Of a DNA stretch of 64,000 bases, positions 45,219 to 54,877 are shown in pieces. The DNA lies in NCBI GenBank assembly GCA_018267915.1, contig JAFDXN010000034.1, positions 51,996-115,995 on the forward strand, read 5' to 3'. The stretch's first letter is position 1, and each line of letters opens with the position of its first letter. The DNA comes from Bacteroidota bacterium (lineage in GTDB: Bacteria > Bacteroidota > Bacteroidia > Chitinophagales > Chitinophagaceae). The position numbers and the translations under genes were made by a program. Under the pieces are notes generated by a model that had not been told where the DNA came from, ran no database searches, and was given only the letters and a program-made list of their open reading frames with translations.

Positions 45219-46303
45219 AATGCCTCGCCTATCTGAAGGTATAGGCCGTGATTTCTCCCGCCACCAATGCCATAGTCTAGGCGCAGGTTCAATCGCTCGG
45301 TACGGTTAAGCGCAAAACGTAGCCCCCCGCCATAGGAATATTTTAGATCTGCCAGCCTGTAATCGCTGATCCGGTGGGACACATCACCTACTCCTCCAAA
45401 AACAACGGCGCCAAATCGCCGGTAGATCGGTAAGCGGTACTCTGCCTGGATTGTGAACTGGTTTTTGTCTTTGTATCTGCCGTCGTAATAGCCGCGCATA
45501 CTATTATTGCCACCAAAGGAGGCCAGGCTGCGGAGCGGCACATTGCCGGTATTGTTGAAGGTATAGGCTTGCAGGGCTAACACTTGCCGCTCGTAGATCG
45601 TTATGTACTTCCGTAGGTCTATTACATAGTTGGTATATACATAGTCCGATCCGAGGTAATGGTCGAAGTGGTTCACATACACCTGCGCGAAATAACCTTT
45701 ATCCGGCGCAAAGGCATTGTTACGATCATCGTAAGTAAAGCTGAGGCCGAGCCCTGCAATGAAGTACGGTCTCCTGCCTGCAATATTCTGTTTATCAAAA
45801 TCGCCGCCATGCTTATAGTCCACACTCAGCACTTTCTGTATCTCCAGCGGTATGCCTATATACAGGTCGCTTCCCAGGTTGCGCATCAGGTGCGGCGTGA
45901 AATAATATTGCCTGAATGTGTACGATTCACCGGCACTGTCCGGGGTCTTATTGCCAAGCCCCCAAAACTTGTCCGGGAAATAGCTATATGAGATCTGCTC
46001 AGATAATATGTAGGTCTCCCTTTTAAAGTATTGAGTACCGGTTACCGCTACAATGAACTGCCTCTTGATGGAATACAGGCTCAGTGCCTGCAGGTTTGAT
46101 GTCCGTGCTATCGTATCATGCTTAAACAGGTGAAAAGTGGCCGATGCAGCAGCCCCAAACGACCAGCTCGTCTCTATCGATTTGGCTACGACAGGCAGTA
46201 CGATCAATTGCGCTTTATTTTTCTTACTGCTATCGGCATTCGCTGCTTTGGCAGGGGCATAGCAAAGCAAGGTGAGTAAAGATATAAGAATGAGGCGCCG
46301 CAT
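45215..46303 (-). CDS. BamA/TamA-type outer membrane protein (surface antigen, D15-like)
   Basis: A 362-residue protein from ATG 46303 with signal peptide (1-21, KAA). A longer frame from 46471 lacks a signal and is rejected. The mature part is entirely beta-barrel like, with FDHYLGSDYVYTNY, SFGGNNSMRGYYDGRYKDKNQFTIQAEYRL (the VRGY-like loop GNNSMRGY) and a terminal Phe (YLQIGEAF) typical of outer-membrane insertion. POTRA repeats are absent. Function is probably transport or assembly. Confidence 0.85.
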   Translation of the reverse strand: MRRLILISLLTLLCYAPAKAANADSSKKNKAQLIVLPVVAKSIETSWSFGAAASATFHLFKHDTIARTSNLQALSLYSIKRQFIVAVTGTQYFKRETYILSEQISYSYFPDKFWGLGNKTPDSAGESYTFRQYYFTPHLMRNLGSDLYIGIPLEIQKVLSVDYKHGGDFDKQNIAGRRPYFIAGLGLSFTYDDRNNAFAPDKGYFAQVYVNHFDHYLGSDYVYTNYVIDLRKYITIYERQVLALQAYTFNNTGNVPLRSLASFGGNNSMRGYYDGRYKDKNQFTIQAEYRLPIYRRFGAVVFGGVGDVSHRISDYRLADLKYSYGGGLRFALNRTERLNLRLDYGIGGGRNHGLYLQIGEAF

Positions 46304-46366
46304 TGGTAAAAGGATGCGCAAAGGTATGCAAATCAATATATTTACAGGATATTTACTTTCACGGTT

Positions 46367-47155
46367 ATGAGTGATAACTACATTGATATCAATCGCAGTC
46401 TTTGGGATGAAAGGGTGAGCCACCATATTAGCTCTGATTTTTATAATATGGCTGCTTTCATGGACGGCCAAAACTCTCTAAATGACATAGAGCTGTCCTT
46501 ACTGGGCGACGTGAGCGGCAAAAGTATTTTACATCTTCAGTGTCACTTTGGACAGGATACCTTATCGCTGGCTCGTATGGGTGCTAAAGTGATTGGTGTG
46601 GATTTTTCGCCAAAGGCGATAGAGAAAGCACGCGAACTGAATGACACCTTAGGCCTCGACGCGGCATTTATTTGCTGCGACATTTATGAGCTTCCCTCTT
46701 ATTTATATGGCACATTCGATATTGTGTTCACTTCTTATGGCACCATCGGCTGGCTACCCGACATGAGCAAATGGGCTGCCGTTGTGGCAAAATTCATGGG
46801 GCCGGGCAGCACTTTCATAATGGCAGAGTTTCACCCGGTGGTTTGGATGTACAGCAACGATTTTAGCCACATTCAATATCCGTATTTTAATAGAGATGCG
46901 ATTGAAGAAGTGGAGCCCGGGACCTATACTGACAAAAGTGCCCCGATCGAAATGAGGTCTATCGGGTGGAACCATAATCTTGCCGAAGTGATCCAGGCGC
47001 TGATGAACGCCGGTCTTCAACTAAAGGTGTTCTCCGAATTTGGCCACTCCCCCTACAATGTTTTCAAAGGCATGACCGGGACTGCACCCGGCAAGTTCTG
47101 CTTAATGGATGGCAAGTTGCCATTGGTGTATTCCTTGAAAATGGAGAAAACGTGA
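46367..47155 (+). CDS. Class I SAM-dependent methyltransferase
   Basis: A 262-residue enzyme with a Rossmann fold: motif I ILHLQCHFGQDTLSLARMG, motif II VIGVDFSP, acidic loop ICCDIYELP and motif IV FDIVFTSYGTIGWLPDM. Substrate unknown. It is divergent from the outer-membrane gene 63 bases away, in a single-gene unit. Confidence 0.9.
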   Translation: MSDNYIDINRSLWDERVSHHISSDFYNMAAFMDGQNSLNDIELSLLGDVSGKSILHLQCHFGQDTLSLARMGAKVIGVDFSPKAIEKARELNDTLGLDAAFICCDIYELPSYLYGTFDIVFTSYGTIGWLPDMSKWAAVVAKFMGPGSTFIMAEFHPVVWMYSNDFSHIQYPYFNRDAIEEVEPGTYTDKSAPIEMRSIGWNHNLAEVIQALMNAGLQLKVFSEFGHSPYNVFKGMTGTAPGKFCLMDGKLPLVYSLKMEKT

Positions 47156-47257
47156 CGTTTCTTACGGCTTGAATGCTTATCAGTTTTTTGCCTGACCAAG
47201 GTCATTCCCTTTGGCTCACGGAACTCCGTCCTTTGCGACAGTAAAGGACAATTCCCA

Positions 47258-48726
47258 TTGCGCTGCCCCGGTTATCATACATTTTTAGTTTGTTCTGTTT
47301 ATGTGTTCTTTTTGCCCTTTTTCGGATTAGCACAGAAGGGTATTGTTCACGGCTATAAAGATACCCTTGGCCACACAGTATATTGTGTCCCGCGCTTGCT
47401 GGCCGATGATACTGCTTACGAGAAGCGGGTAAATGTGGTTTATCCGGCTCTCGAGGTGCTGGGTCATTCTGTGGTAACTTGGGGCATTACGCGATTTGCC
47501 TTGAATGCAGGCTACTCCCGTATCAGCTTTAAAACCTGGAGCCGGAACATCCGTATGGGCTGGGAATGGGACAAAGATCCCATACAGTCCAATTTTATCG
47601 GGCATCCGTACTCGGGCGCTTTATCCCACGCAGCTGCACGCGCCTCGGGCTACAATTTCTACCGCGCCTTCCCATTTGCGGTAGCGGGCAGTTTGCTCTG
47701 GGAGTATTTTGGCGAGAACGAACGCCCCTCTTACAATGATGTTATCAGTACGCCGGTAGCCGGTGCCTATTGGGGAGAGGTTATGCATCACATTTCCTCC
47801 AATGTGCTCGATGACCGCTCTGTGGGTGCGGAACGTGTATTTCGTGAAGTATTTGCCGGTCTTATCGACCCCGTTCGCGGTTTCGATCGTTTGGTGAGGG
47901 GTAAAACGGCAAGGCGGGCGCAATGCGAGGTGTACCAGAAGGAACCTATAGACGTTGGCATCGCATCTGGCCTGCACCTGGTGAACGATGGTATGCAGTT
48001 CGGAACAGGCCATGCTAATGCCCTTGTGAGTGTACAGGTTGTCTATGGTGACCCTTTTGAAATCCGGAAGCGGAAACCATTTGATTTTTTCTCATTCCGC
48101 GCCGATCTTAGTTACGGACCTTCTCGCAAGCCGCTGGATAATATTAATGGCAAAGGCCTGGTGGCTGGCGCCAATCTTGGCAACCGCGATGATAACAGGG
48201 TTTTTATTGGGGCATTTGAACATTTTGACTATTGGAACAACGAGTTTTTCGCCATGAGTGCATTGGGCTTGGGAGGCGATCTGGTTACCCGGGCGCGGCT
48301 GGCTGCAAACACCTGGTTTTATAATTCGTTTTCTGTTGCCGCAGTGCCACTTTCAGGCATAGGCTCCCGGTTGGGGGTGACACCTCCAATTCGCGCGACT
48401 ACAGCTATGCAGCCGGCATGGAGCTTAAACTGGAAAGCCGGCTCGAGTTCGGCGACAAATGCAGTCTAAGTGTAAATGCCTATTACGGTCTCGTCCACGC
48501 TTTTTATGGTCCCGAGGCCAACAATGTATTGGCAGCCATGAGGCCGGGTCTTAACGTGAAGCTTTTTCCCGGCTTCTGGATCGGCATCGAAGAGCTTCTT
48601 TTCTACAACGACAACTTCCCCGACGAAGCAAACCACCTTCATTATTCTACCGAACAAAAGTGTTCCCTGCGCTATTACTGGGATGGGGTACATAGGAACA
48701 GGCAGTCTCCGCATGGAGAAAATTAA
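47258..48726 (+). pseudogene. DUF3943 outer-membrane-associated protein, frameshifted near the end
   Basis: The 403-residue first frame starts at TTG 47258 (no nearby ATG) with a signal peptide and DUF3943 features: PIQSNFIGHPYSGALSHAAARASG and ERPSYNDVISTPVAGAYWGEVMHH. After TWFYNSFSVAAVPLSGIGSRLG the reading leaves the family sequence. A -1 shift at the five-G run 48373-48377 restores GDTSNSRDYSYAAG MELKLESRLEFG and continues to TAA 48726. Insertion of one G would join both frames. It could be a pseudogene or a homopolymer error. Confidence 0.8.
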
Positions 48727-48729
48727 TGG

Positions 48730-49731
48730 TCAGAGGCCGATATACAATGTGATATTGCCTACCTGCTGTGCAAAGCTTCCTTTAAATTCAGGGGTACGTA
48801 ATTTCTCCGCTGCAGAGATACCAAAATGGGAATTGGCCAGCACCAGTCCGTATTCGTACTCCATATAGAAGCGGCTCACACTGTCCTTTGTTATCGTATA
48901 AGGCGATAGCTCATGAGTGAAAAAGCCGCCCTGCAGCGTGGCATTATCCATTACGGCTACGCCACTGGTCTTCATATAAAAGAAGAACTGCACCTTCCTG
49001 TGTGGCCCGTTATTTTTGGGGCAGTACGTAGGGTGCTCGTAATTCGAAAAATAGTTGTTGAACAGGCCGCACCTGAATTGCAGCCCGGCGCCCAGATTAT
49101 TGAAGAGCGTACCTGTATTGGCTTGTACGTGGCCTATTATCTCCAGGCGGCTATCGGGCTTGAATAATATTCGCTCATAGTTCACAAAGTAATTGATGAT
49201 GATATCAGTAATTATTTGGTTGTCCCATCCTTCCGGCACCTGGTAGCGCACCAGTTGATGGTAAGCGGTTTGTATTTCCCTCGCCATCGAATATTTGCCG
49301 ATCGTACCTATGCTTAAAGAGGTGGTTAGCCGCTGTTCCTTATTCCTGTCCGATGATACCAGCGCATGCGATATGTAAGCGATGCCTGCATACGGTCTGT
49401 CACCGTGTTCTATTTCTTTGCTCTTGATGTTCGCCGGGGTGTAAATATGCTGTGTCAATCCCCAGCTATACAGGTTGTCAGCTTCGCCGCTCATCGGGAT
49501 CAGGAGCGTGCCTAAAAAATTGGGCTTTACTTGTTTAGTATAGAACAGTTGCAGCTCAAACCCGCTCGAATAGCCTCTGTCTGTCCCTTCGCCCCTGAAG
49601 TTGAGATAGTCGTCGTCTTCAGATATACCGAGTACCTGCAGGTTGTTCTTTTGTGCATAAGTTTTCGTCGCGGGCAGCGCTGGCATGCAGCATAGCAGGA
49701 AACTAATAACCTTGAGGCAGCCTTTACGCAT
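48730..49731 (-). CDS. LpxR-family lipid A deacylase (DUF2219 outer membrane beta-barrel)
   Basis: A 333-residue protein from ATG 49731 (MRKGCLKVISFLLCCMPA) with signal peptide. DUF2219 signature NLYSWGLTQHIYTPANIKS with HGDRPYAGIAYISHA is visible, as in Salmonella LpxR, where the equivalent Asn/His/Asp residues bind Ca and catalyse 3'-acyloxyacyl removal. An outer membrane location is implied. Convergent with the frameshifted DUF3943 gene, 3 bases apart. Confidence 0.88.
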   Translation of the reverse strand: MRKGCLKVISFLLCCMPALPATKTYAQKNNLQVLGISEDDDYLNFRGEGTDRGYSSGFELQLFYTKQVKPNFLGTLLIPMSGEADNLYSWGLTQHIYTPANIKSKEIEHGDRPYAGIAYISHALVSSDRNKEQRLTTSLSIGTIGKYSMAREIQTAYHQLVRYQVPEGWDNQIITDIIINYFVNYERILFKPDSRLEIIGHVQANTGTLFNNLGAGLQFRCGLFNNYFSNYEHPTYCPKNNGPHRKVQFFFYMKTSGVAVMDNATLQGGFFTHELSPYTITKDSVSRFYMEYEYGLVLANSHFGISAAEKLRTPEFKGSFAQQVGNITLYIGL

Positions 49732-49881
49732 AGTAAAATTTGCATAAAAGTACCGGGCACGCCGGGGCATAACGATGACTCCGGGCAGTTAAAAGAATGA
49801 TTAATAGCAGCCCGTGAAGTTTCCGGGCATTTTTTGTTCTTGAATGCCGGCAGTTTAACTTGCAGGACTAAACCTGTTTTT

Positions 49882-50322
49882 ATGAAAGGACTTACAGCAA
49901 AGGCTGGTATTGAGATTGATGCACCCCTATCGCGGGTGTGGCAGGCGCTTACCGATCCCGCTATGATCAAACAGTATTTGTTCGGCACTGATACGATCAC
50001 CGATTGGAAGAAGGGGAGTAGCATTACCTACAAAGGCGAATGGGCGGGCAAGCCATACGAGGACAAAGGCGCCATTATCGATATTATTCCCGAAAAATTG
50101 CTGCATACTACCTACTGGAGTAGCATGGGCGGAAAAGAAGATAAACCGGAAAACTACAATGATGTCATCTATGAGATTAAACCCGATGGCGACAAAACGA
50201 TCGTCACAATAGTACAGGACAATATCGACGATCACGCTGGTGTAAAACGCATGGAAGAGAACTGGAGTCTCGTCTTGCGTGGCATGAAAAAACTGCTTGA
50301 GGGTAAAGAAGATAATTTCTGA
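49882..50322 (+). CDS. SRPBCC (AHSA1-like) protein
   Basis: A 146-residue soluble protein from ATG 49882 (MKGLTAKAGIEIDAPLSRVW). The AHSA1 pattern IDAPLSRVWQALTDPAMIKQYLFG and the ending WSLVLRGMKKLLEG are typical. Ligand unknown. Related at fold level to the protein at 30109-30606, but not an obvious paralogue. Confidence 0.85.
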   Translation: MKGLTAKAGIEIDAPLSRVWQALTDPAMIKQYLFGTDTITDWKKGSSITYKGEWAGKPYEDKGAIIDIIPEKLLHTTYWSSMGGKEDKPENYNDVIYEIKPDGDKTIVTIVQDNIDDHAGVKRMEENWSLVLRGMKKLLEGKEDNF

Positions 50323-50406
50323 TCAGGCGCTCTTAGCAGACGTCTTTTAAAATATTAAACCATTTCTTTACCCCGGCGTCTAAGCCTTTTAGAAAATGTG
50401 TTGATT

Positions 50407-51300
50407 ATGCACCGCCTCGGATTTATAGCTATTGTGTTCCTATGTTTCAATTGTTGCAGCAGCTCAAAGAAGAGCTCTAAGAACAAACTTACGAGTGATT
50501 GGCAGGCGCTGCCAATAACCGTTGATGGCGACAGTAAAGATTGGCCGTCCCCATATCCCAATAGCGACGGTAAAGCGCAGGTTGCATATGCTACCTCTAA
50601 TGACAAAGAAAACCTCTATGTAACCGTCGAAACGGGCGACGTAATGACCGAACTGAAAATACTACGTGCTGGCATGACGGTGTGGATCGATACAAGCGGC
50701 GGCAAAAAACAAAGCATGGCGATCAACTATCCTTTACCCGCCGAAGTAAAAGACATGCAGGTGGAAAATACGCCGGCACAGCAACAAGCTGTGCAAAGTA
50801 TGGACCATGAAAAGCGCATGCAGGAGCGTGCCCGCAACGCGGTAGCCAATGCCATACAGCTATCCCTCGAGGGCTTTGGCGCCTGCAGTGGAGGCTTCAT
50901 AGCGAAACAACCCAACAATTGCGGCATTACTGTTCGCATGGCTGTTGATGAGTACAATTCATTAGTGTGGGAAGCTGCTATCCCCTTTAAAGTGCTCTAT
51001 GGTAAAGAGCATCTTAGTAAGAAGGATGAAGGTCGTCCCATCAGTGTATGCTTCGAAGTGAAAGGGATGAAATGGCAAGGTCATGGCAATGGCAATAAGG
51101 AACGTGAGGGCCAGGAAAGCGGCATGCATGGCGGCGGTGGCATGCATGGCGGCGGTGGCATGCATGGCGGAGGTATGCGAGGAGGCGCCGGAGGTATGCA
51201 CGGCGGTGGTGGTCAACGCGAGGGTCAGAACGGCGATCACGCTAATATAGCCGAGGCGACAAAAACCTGGAAGCAATTCGCCCTTGCATATAAGGAGTAG
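50407..51300 (+). CDS. CBM9-like lipoprotein with GGMH repeats
   Basis: A 297-residue protein from ATG 50407 (in-frame GTG 50398 also possible). The signal ends with FNCCSSSKKSSK, a lipoprotein-like cysteine followed by Ser/Lys. Residues about 30-115 form a CBM9_1-like sandwich with DGDSKDW. The C-terminal region holds repeated MHGGGG units at about 240-270, encoded by tandem 18-bp repeats, which supply His/Met for metal binding. Function unknown; metal (Cu/Ni) handling is inferred only. Confidence 0.75.
   Translation: MHRLGFIAIVFLCFNCCSSSKKSSKNKLTSDWQALPITVDGDSKDWPSPYPNSDGKAQVAYATSNDKENLYVTVETGDVMTELKILRAGMTVWIDTSGGKKQSMAINYPLPAEVKDMQVENTPAQQQAVQSMDHEKRMQERARNAVANAIQLSLEGFGACSGGFIAKQPNNCGITVRMAVDEYNSLVWEAAIPFKVLYGKEHLSKKDEGRPISVCFEVKGMKWQGHGNGNKEREGQESGMHGGGGMHGGGGMHGGGMRGGAGGMHGGGGQREGQNGDHANIAEATKTWKQFALAYKE
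51121..51174 (+). repeat. Three 18-bp tandem repeats encoding GMHGGG units
   Basis: Units at 51121-51138, 51139-51156 and 51157-51174 are nearly identical (only one base differs), followed by two degenerate Gly-rich units to about 51210. The repeats encode the His/Met/Gly-rich tail of the lipoprotein. Confidence 0.85.
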
Positions 51301-51344
51301 GTGTTCTGACTCGCAAAAACTAAAACATCATTACCTTTAAACCC

Positions 51345-51557
51345 ATGAAATCACTGCTTCGCCTGATTATTCTCCTTATTGTTTGTGGCTCATTCACAGC
51401 CTGTAAAAAGAATTATGTTTGCTACTGCAAGAGCTACGGTTCAGGCCAGGTTGTCGAGTTCAACACCGATGGCAAAATGACGCGCGGCAAAGCCCTCAAG
51501 TATTGTAACAATCATAATGGATATGCAGCCGCAGGCTATACATGCGGAGTAGAGTAG
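51345..51557 (+). CDS. Small cysteine-containing lipoprotein
   Basis: A 70-residue protein with lipobox SFTACKK (Cys about residue 20). The short mature part contains four additional cysteines in VCYCKS, KYCNN and YTCGVE plus a DGKMTRGKALKYC segment. No family recognised; the disulfide-rich small form suggests an envelope role. The last 22 bases overlap the convergent DinB gene. Confidence 0.7.
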   Translation: MKSLLRLIILLIVCGSFTACKKNYVCYCKSYGSGQVVEFNTDGKMTRGKALKYCNNHNGYAAAGYTCGVE

Positions 51558-52087
51558 GCATTATCATTCACCTTAGCCAGGTACTTTCCCTTTATCAAAG
51601 CCATATGGTGTAGTGTATGTCCAACCATTGCATAGCCCAATGCGCGGCTTGATATCATAACGTCGCGGGCCGGGCCTTCGATGTCAGGCATCTCTGCTGT
51701 CATGCCTTTGAACATTAGTATGGTAGCCGCGCGCAGGTGCTCCAGCTCCGCTATTATGTCTTTGATGTCCCTGCGATCGGCATGTGCATTGGTCACGAAG
51801 TTGTGAATGTCAAACGGCGGCAGTGCTCCCTGGTCGCCACGCGATATGCGCATAATGCGATAGCAAAAATTACGCTCCGCATCGGCAAGGTGTGCGAAGT
51901 TCTCCTTCACACTCCATTTGCCGGGCTCGTACCGGAGGCCTAATTCTTCTTCGCTAAGACCGAGGGCAAATGCTTTGATCTCTTCCATATTCGTTTGCAT
52001 CGCTTGCGTCAGTTCTGTTTTCGGTGCCAGGTTAACGTACTGGCTGTAAAAGCCAAAGTCGGCAGCGGGTGGTGGCATTATTTGCAT
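51536..52087 (-). CDS. DinB-family (YfiT-like) protein
   Basis: A 183-residue four-helix protein from ATG 52087 (MQIMPPPAADFGF; starts at 52105 and 52078 also possible). Metal-binding His are expected in KWSVKENFAHLADAERN and VGHTLHHMALIKGKYL, which are those of DinB_2. Members of this family transfer thiols or act as hydrolases; the specific reaction is unknown. In a Bacteroidota with bacillithiol, BstA-like thiol transferase is one plausible role. Confidence 0.87.
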   Translation of the reverse strand: MQIMPPPAADFGFYSQYVNLAPKTELTQAMQTNMEEIKAFALGLSEEELGLRYEPGKWSVKENFAHLADAERNFCYRIMRISRGDQGALPPFDIHNFVTNAHADRRDIKDIIAELEHLRAATILMFKGMTAEMPDIEGPARDVMISSRALGYAMVGHTLHHMALIKGKYLAKVNDNAYSTPHV

Positions 52088-52230
52088 GATTTGGATTTTT
52101 GGCAAAGTTATCGCGCTGTCTTCATCCTATTACAGCACAGATGGCCCATAAACTATCGGTACAGTTTAATATGATATAGGACAGGAAAAAGGGAATGTAT
52201 TACATGGAATGGTCTGTAAGAAGTGCTGGT

Positions 52231-53847
52231 TTAGTTTTTTGTAAACTTCAACGTTTGCACGGAGCCATCTTTTCCTACAAGTTTTATTAAATACACCCCA
52301 CAAACAAGATCGGTGATCTTGATGCCTTGCTTGCCATATAAATAGTTCGATAAGATTGCTTTGCCGCTTATATCGGTGATCGTGTAACTATTAAATCTCT
52401 CTGCGTCCTTAATATACAATGCAGTTGCGGCAGGATTAGGGAAAAGCAAGGTATGTACATTCCGGCCTGTGTTTCTTACACTTTCAACACTATCCATTGT
52501 TATCCGCGCCACAAAAATGTCGCTGGTGCTATCTGAGTTGGCTGTCAGCGACGGACCAAAGTGGCCTGTGCCCCTGAAGTCTCCGCTTAGAAAAATCCCC
52601 TGGGTGTTTGTTCTGAGCCCTGCCATGTTGTCGAAAGTGGGCCCGCCGCAGCGGTCGGCCCAGGCGAAATGTCCTGAACCATCCATCCTTGCAATGAAAA
52701 TATCCGGCTGATTCGAGTTGTAGATAGTAATAGTGTCGAGTGTTAGCTGGGTCTCGAAATTACCCGCGACATAAATGGAGCCGTCCTTTGCACTGCTTAT
52801 ATGAACACCATTATCGAGGTTCCATGGACCTGATGCCTTGTTGACCCACACATAGTTTCCGGCACTGTCGCACTTGGCTACAAATACATCATCCGAATAG
52901 CCTGCCGGGCCATTCAGGCTAAGCGTCCCGAGTGTAATAGTACCGTGATAGAAGCCTGTAATATAAGTGTTGCCTGCAGTATCCACGTCTACCGCTGTAG
53001 CGGCAGTATACCCACTTGCTGCGCCGCCTTTTTGCATCCATGCGATATTCCCATCCTTATCTACTTTCATTAAGAAGATATTTGCCTCTATATTACCTGC
53101 ACCCAGCACAGCCGTCTGGCTAAACCGGAGCGTGTCGAAGAACTGCCCGGCCACATAGCTGGTGCCATCGTTGCTTACAGCCAGGTCGTTACCCTGGTGA
53201 AAGTTGTGGTAGTTAGGTTCATGTAGCATCCAGGTATTAGTACCGCTGCTATCGTAGCAAGCCACAAATACCTGCGAGGCAGAGCCATTGTATGAGCTGA
53301 TGTGAAGGTCGCCGGTTATATAAAGCCTTCCGTTTGTATCCGCGTGTATTGCACTGCCGTAGTCATAACCTGTATCGCCAAGAGACCTTGCCCACCTTAG
53401 GTCTCCATCAGCATTGTAGCTGGCAATAAATACGTCGTAACCCGCTACAGAATACAACGTCGTTGGGGACAACGTTCCGAAACTCGCACTATCAGAATAT
53501 TGACCCACGATCGACAGATTGCCAAAGCGGTCCCTGCAAATGCCCGTCACTTTAATATTGCCTGCGCTGCCCGCACTTTTCGCCCAGAGTACCCCACCGT
53601 TAAGGTCATATTTGGCAATATACACAGACCATGTACCCGGGCTCGTCAGGGTGGTAGCCCCGAAAGACACCGAGTCGTAAAACTTGCCGGCTATATAACT
53701 ATTGCCCTGCTCATCTATGTCCAGGCCGCCTGCGTAATCGTTGCTGTGACCCGCCGAGCTTTTCGCCCATTGCCAGGTCTGCGAGCGGGCGGTAGTTATG
53801 CTGAAAAGAGCAAAGCTCCAAACCGCGATGAGTATAAGTTTATGCAT
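52231..53847 (-). CDS. Secreted SBBP-repeat protein with type IX secretion C-terminal domain
   Basis: A 538-residue surface or secreted protein with signal peptide (1-23, RSQ). The middle contains about ten repeated blades such as GNSYIAGKFYDS, GRLYITGDLH and GNTYITGFYHG (SBBP/beta-propeller-like). The last about 80 residues (LLFPNPAATALYIKD ... TDLVCGVYLIKLVG) form a Por-type T9SS sorting domain. It is divergent from DUF4342. Binding target unknown. Confidence 0.88.
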   Translation of the reverse strand: MHKLILIAVWSFALFSITTARSQTWQWAKSSAGHSNDYAGGLDIDEQGNSYIAGKFYDSVSFGATTLTSPGTWSVYIAKYDLNGGVLWAKSAGSAGNIKVTGICRDRFGNLSIVGQYSDSASFGTLSPTTLYSVAGYDVFIASYNADGDLRWARSLGDTGYDYGSAIHADTNGRLYITGDLHISSYNGSASQVFVACYDSSGTNTWMLHEPNYHNFHQGNDLAVSNDGTSYVAGQFFDTLRFSQTAVLGAGNIEANIFLMKVDKDGNIAWMQKGGAASGYTAATAVDVDTAGNTYITGFYHGTITLGTLSLNGPAGYSDDVFVAKCDSAGNYVWVNKASGPWNLDNGVHISSAKDGSIYVAGNFETQLTLDTITIYNSNQPDIFIARMDGSGHFAWADRCGGPTFDNMAGLRTNTQGIFLSGDFRGTGHFGPSLTANSDSTSDIFVARITMDSVESVRNTGRNVHTLLFPNPAATALYIKDAERFNSYTITDISGKAILSNYLYGKQGIKITDLVCGVYLIKLVGKDGSVQTLKFTKN

Positions 53848-53868
53848 AAACGAGTTTTTTTGTTGGTA

Positions 53869-54009
53869 ATGAAGACAGCCGGAATGCTGATTTCGGTTGT
53901 CAGCCTTTTGTCATTTCGATTGCTGTTTGCAAGTTCAGAAAGTGCGGCAGAGAATGTCTACCCTTTACAGGGGGATGTTCTGACCGCCGTCATCACCAAT
54001 GCCGTATGA
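53869..54009 (+). CDS. Possible short secreted peptide
   Basis: A 46-codon frame starting with ATG 53869 (MKTAGMLISVVSLLSFRLLFAS) has a good hydrophobic N-terminal segment like a signal peptide, then SESAAENVYPLQGDVLTAV. It begins 22 bases upstream of the divergent SBBP gene start. Could be a spurious frame. Confidence 0.35.
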   Translation: MKTAGMLISVVSLLSFRLLFASSESAAENVYPLQGDVLTAVITNAV

Positions 54010-54036
54010 ATGCTATACCTTTATAGAAAATAACTT

Positions 54037-54273
54037 ATGGCCAAAGAATCTTTTAAGCTTGATGGGGAAAGCCTCCTGAAAAAGGTGAAAGAGCTGATCA
54101 ATGAAGGCAACATTCGCCGCATCACCATCAAGGATAAAGAAGGTAAAGAAGTGATGAACTTCCCGCTAACCATTGGCGTAGTGGGTGTGGTGCTCGCTCC
54201 CGTGTTGGCTGCAGTGGGCGCCCTGGCAGCTGTGATAGGGGAGTGCTCCATCGAAGTGGAACGTGAAGAATAA
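54037..54273 (+). CDS. DUF4342 domain protein
   Basis: A 78-residue protein: a hydrophilic helical N-terminus (MAKESFKLDGESLLKKVKEL) with RRITIKDKEGKEVMNFPLTIG and one hydrophobic helix (VVGVVLAPVLAAVGALAAVIG). DUF4342 is common in Bacteroidota and Firmicutes. Function unknown. Its end overlaps the in-frame extension of the next gene but not its likely start. Confidence 0.82.
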   Translation: MAKESFKLDGESLLKKVKELINEGNIRRITIKDKEGKEVMNFPLTIGVVGVVLAPVLAAVGALAAVIGECSIEVEREE

Positions 54274-54346
54274 CCACTCAAAAGTAGGCAGCCGTAGCGA
54301 ACCCCAAAATTTGGCACAGTTTGTGTTGCTTCAACGAAAAAAACCT

Positions 54347-54826
54347 ATGCAAAAACTCATTTTGTCATCATTTATCCTTTTGTTTTCGTGCGCCGTTCTC
54401 AGCTCCTGCTCAAAGCATGAGGATACAAACCCCGCCGCGCCTGCCTTTTCTTCTGCTCCTGCTATGGATGGTCTTGTTGGTGATGCCGTCTGGACAGCTT
54501 CATCGCTTGATGCTTCTGTCAATGCAACGGGTAACACGCATGAGTTGGTTATCAACGGTTGGGAGCAAAGCTCAAAACAGACAATATACATGACGATCCG
54601 GCCGTACAACTTTGCTCCCGGCACTTTTTACATTGGGCCAAATCAGCCAAGCACTGCCTGGTATCAACTGGGAGACAATGCACCTGACGTACCTCAGCAG
54701 TATGCAAAATCCGGGAAGATCATTATCTACCAGGTGGATGCCGACACTGTAAGGGGAACTTACGATTTCACAATTGCCAGCGGCACTCGGCTAACCGGCA
54801 AGTTTTCGGTAGTGCCTTTTAAGTAG
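54347..54826 (+). CDS. Lipoprotein, hypothetical
   Basis: A 159-residue lipoprotein from ATG 54347 (MQKLILSSFILLFSCAVLSSC, Cys about 21 in LSSCSKHED). The mature part is beta-rich with YLIYMTIRPYNFAPGTFYIGP-like strands and a central APAMDGLVGDAVWTAS segment. Not recognised. The upstream extension to 54263 overlaps the DUF4342 gene and is not required. Confidence 0.7.
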   Translation: MQKLILSSFILLFSCAVLSSCSKHEDTNPAAPAFSSAPAMDGLVGDAVWTASSLDASVNATGNTHELVINGWEQSSKQTIYMTIRPYNFAPGTFYIGPNQPSTAWYQLGDNAPDVPQQYAKSGKIIIYQVDADTVRGTYDFTIASGTRLTGKFSVVPFK

Positions 54827-54877
54827 TGCTGCCTTCGGCTTGCCCGCAATTTGCTTACTTTCCTGTAGCTTTAGCGC

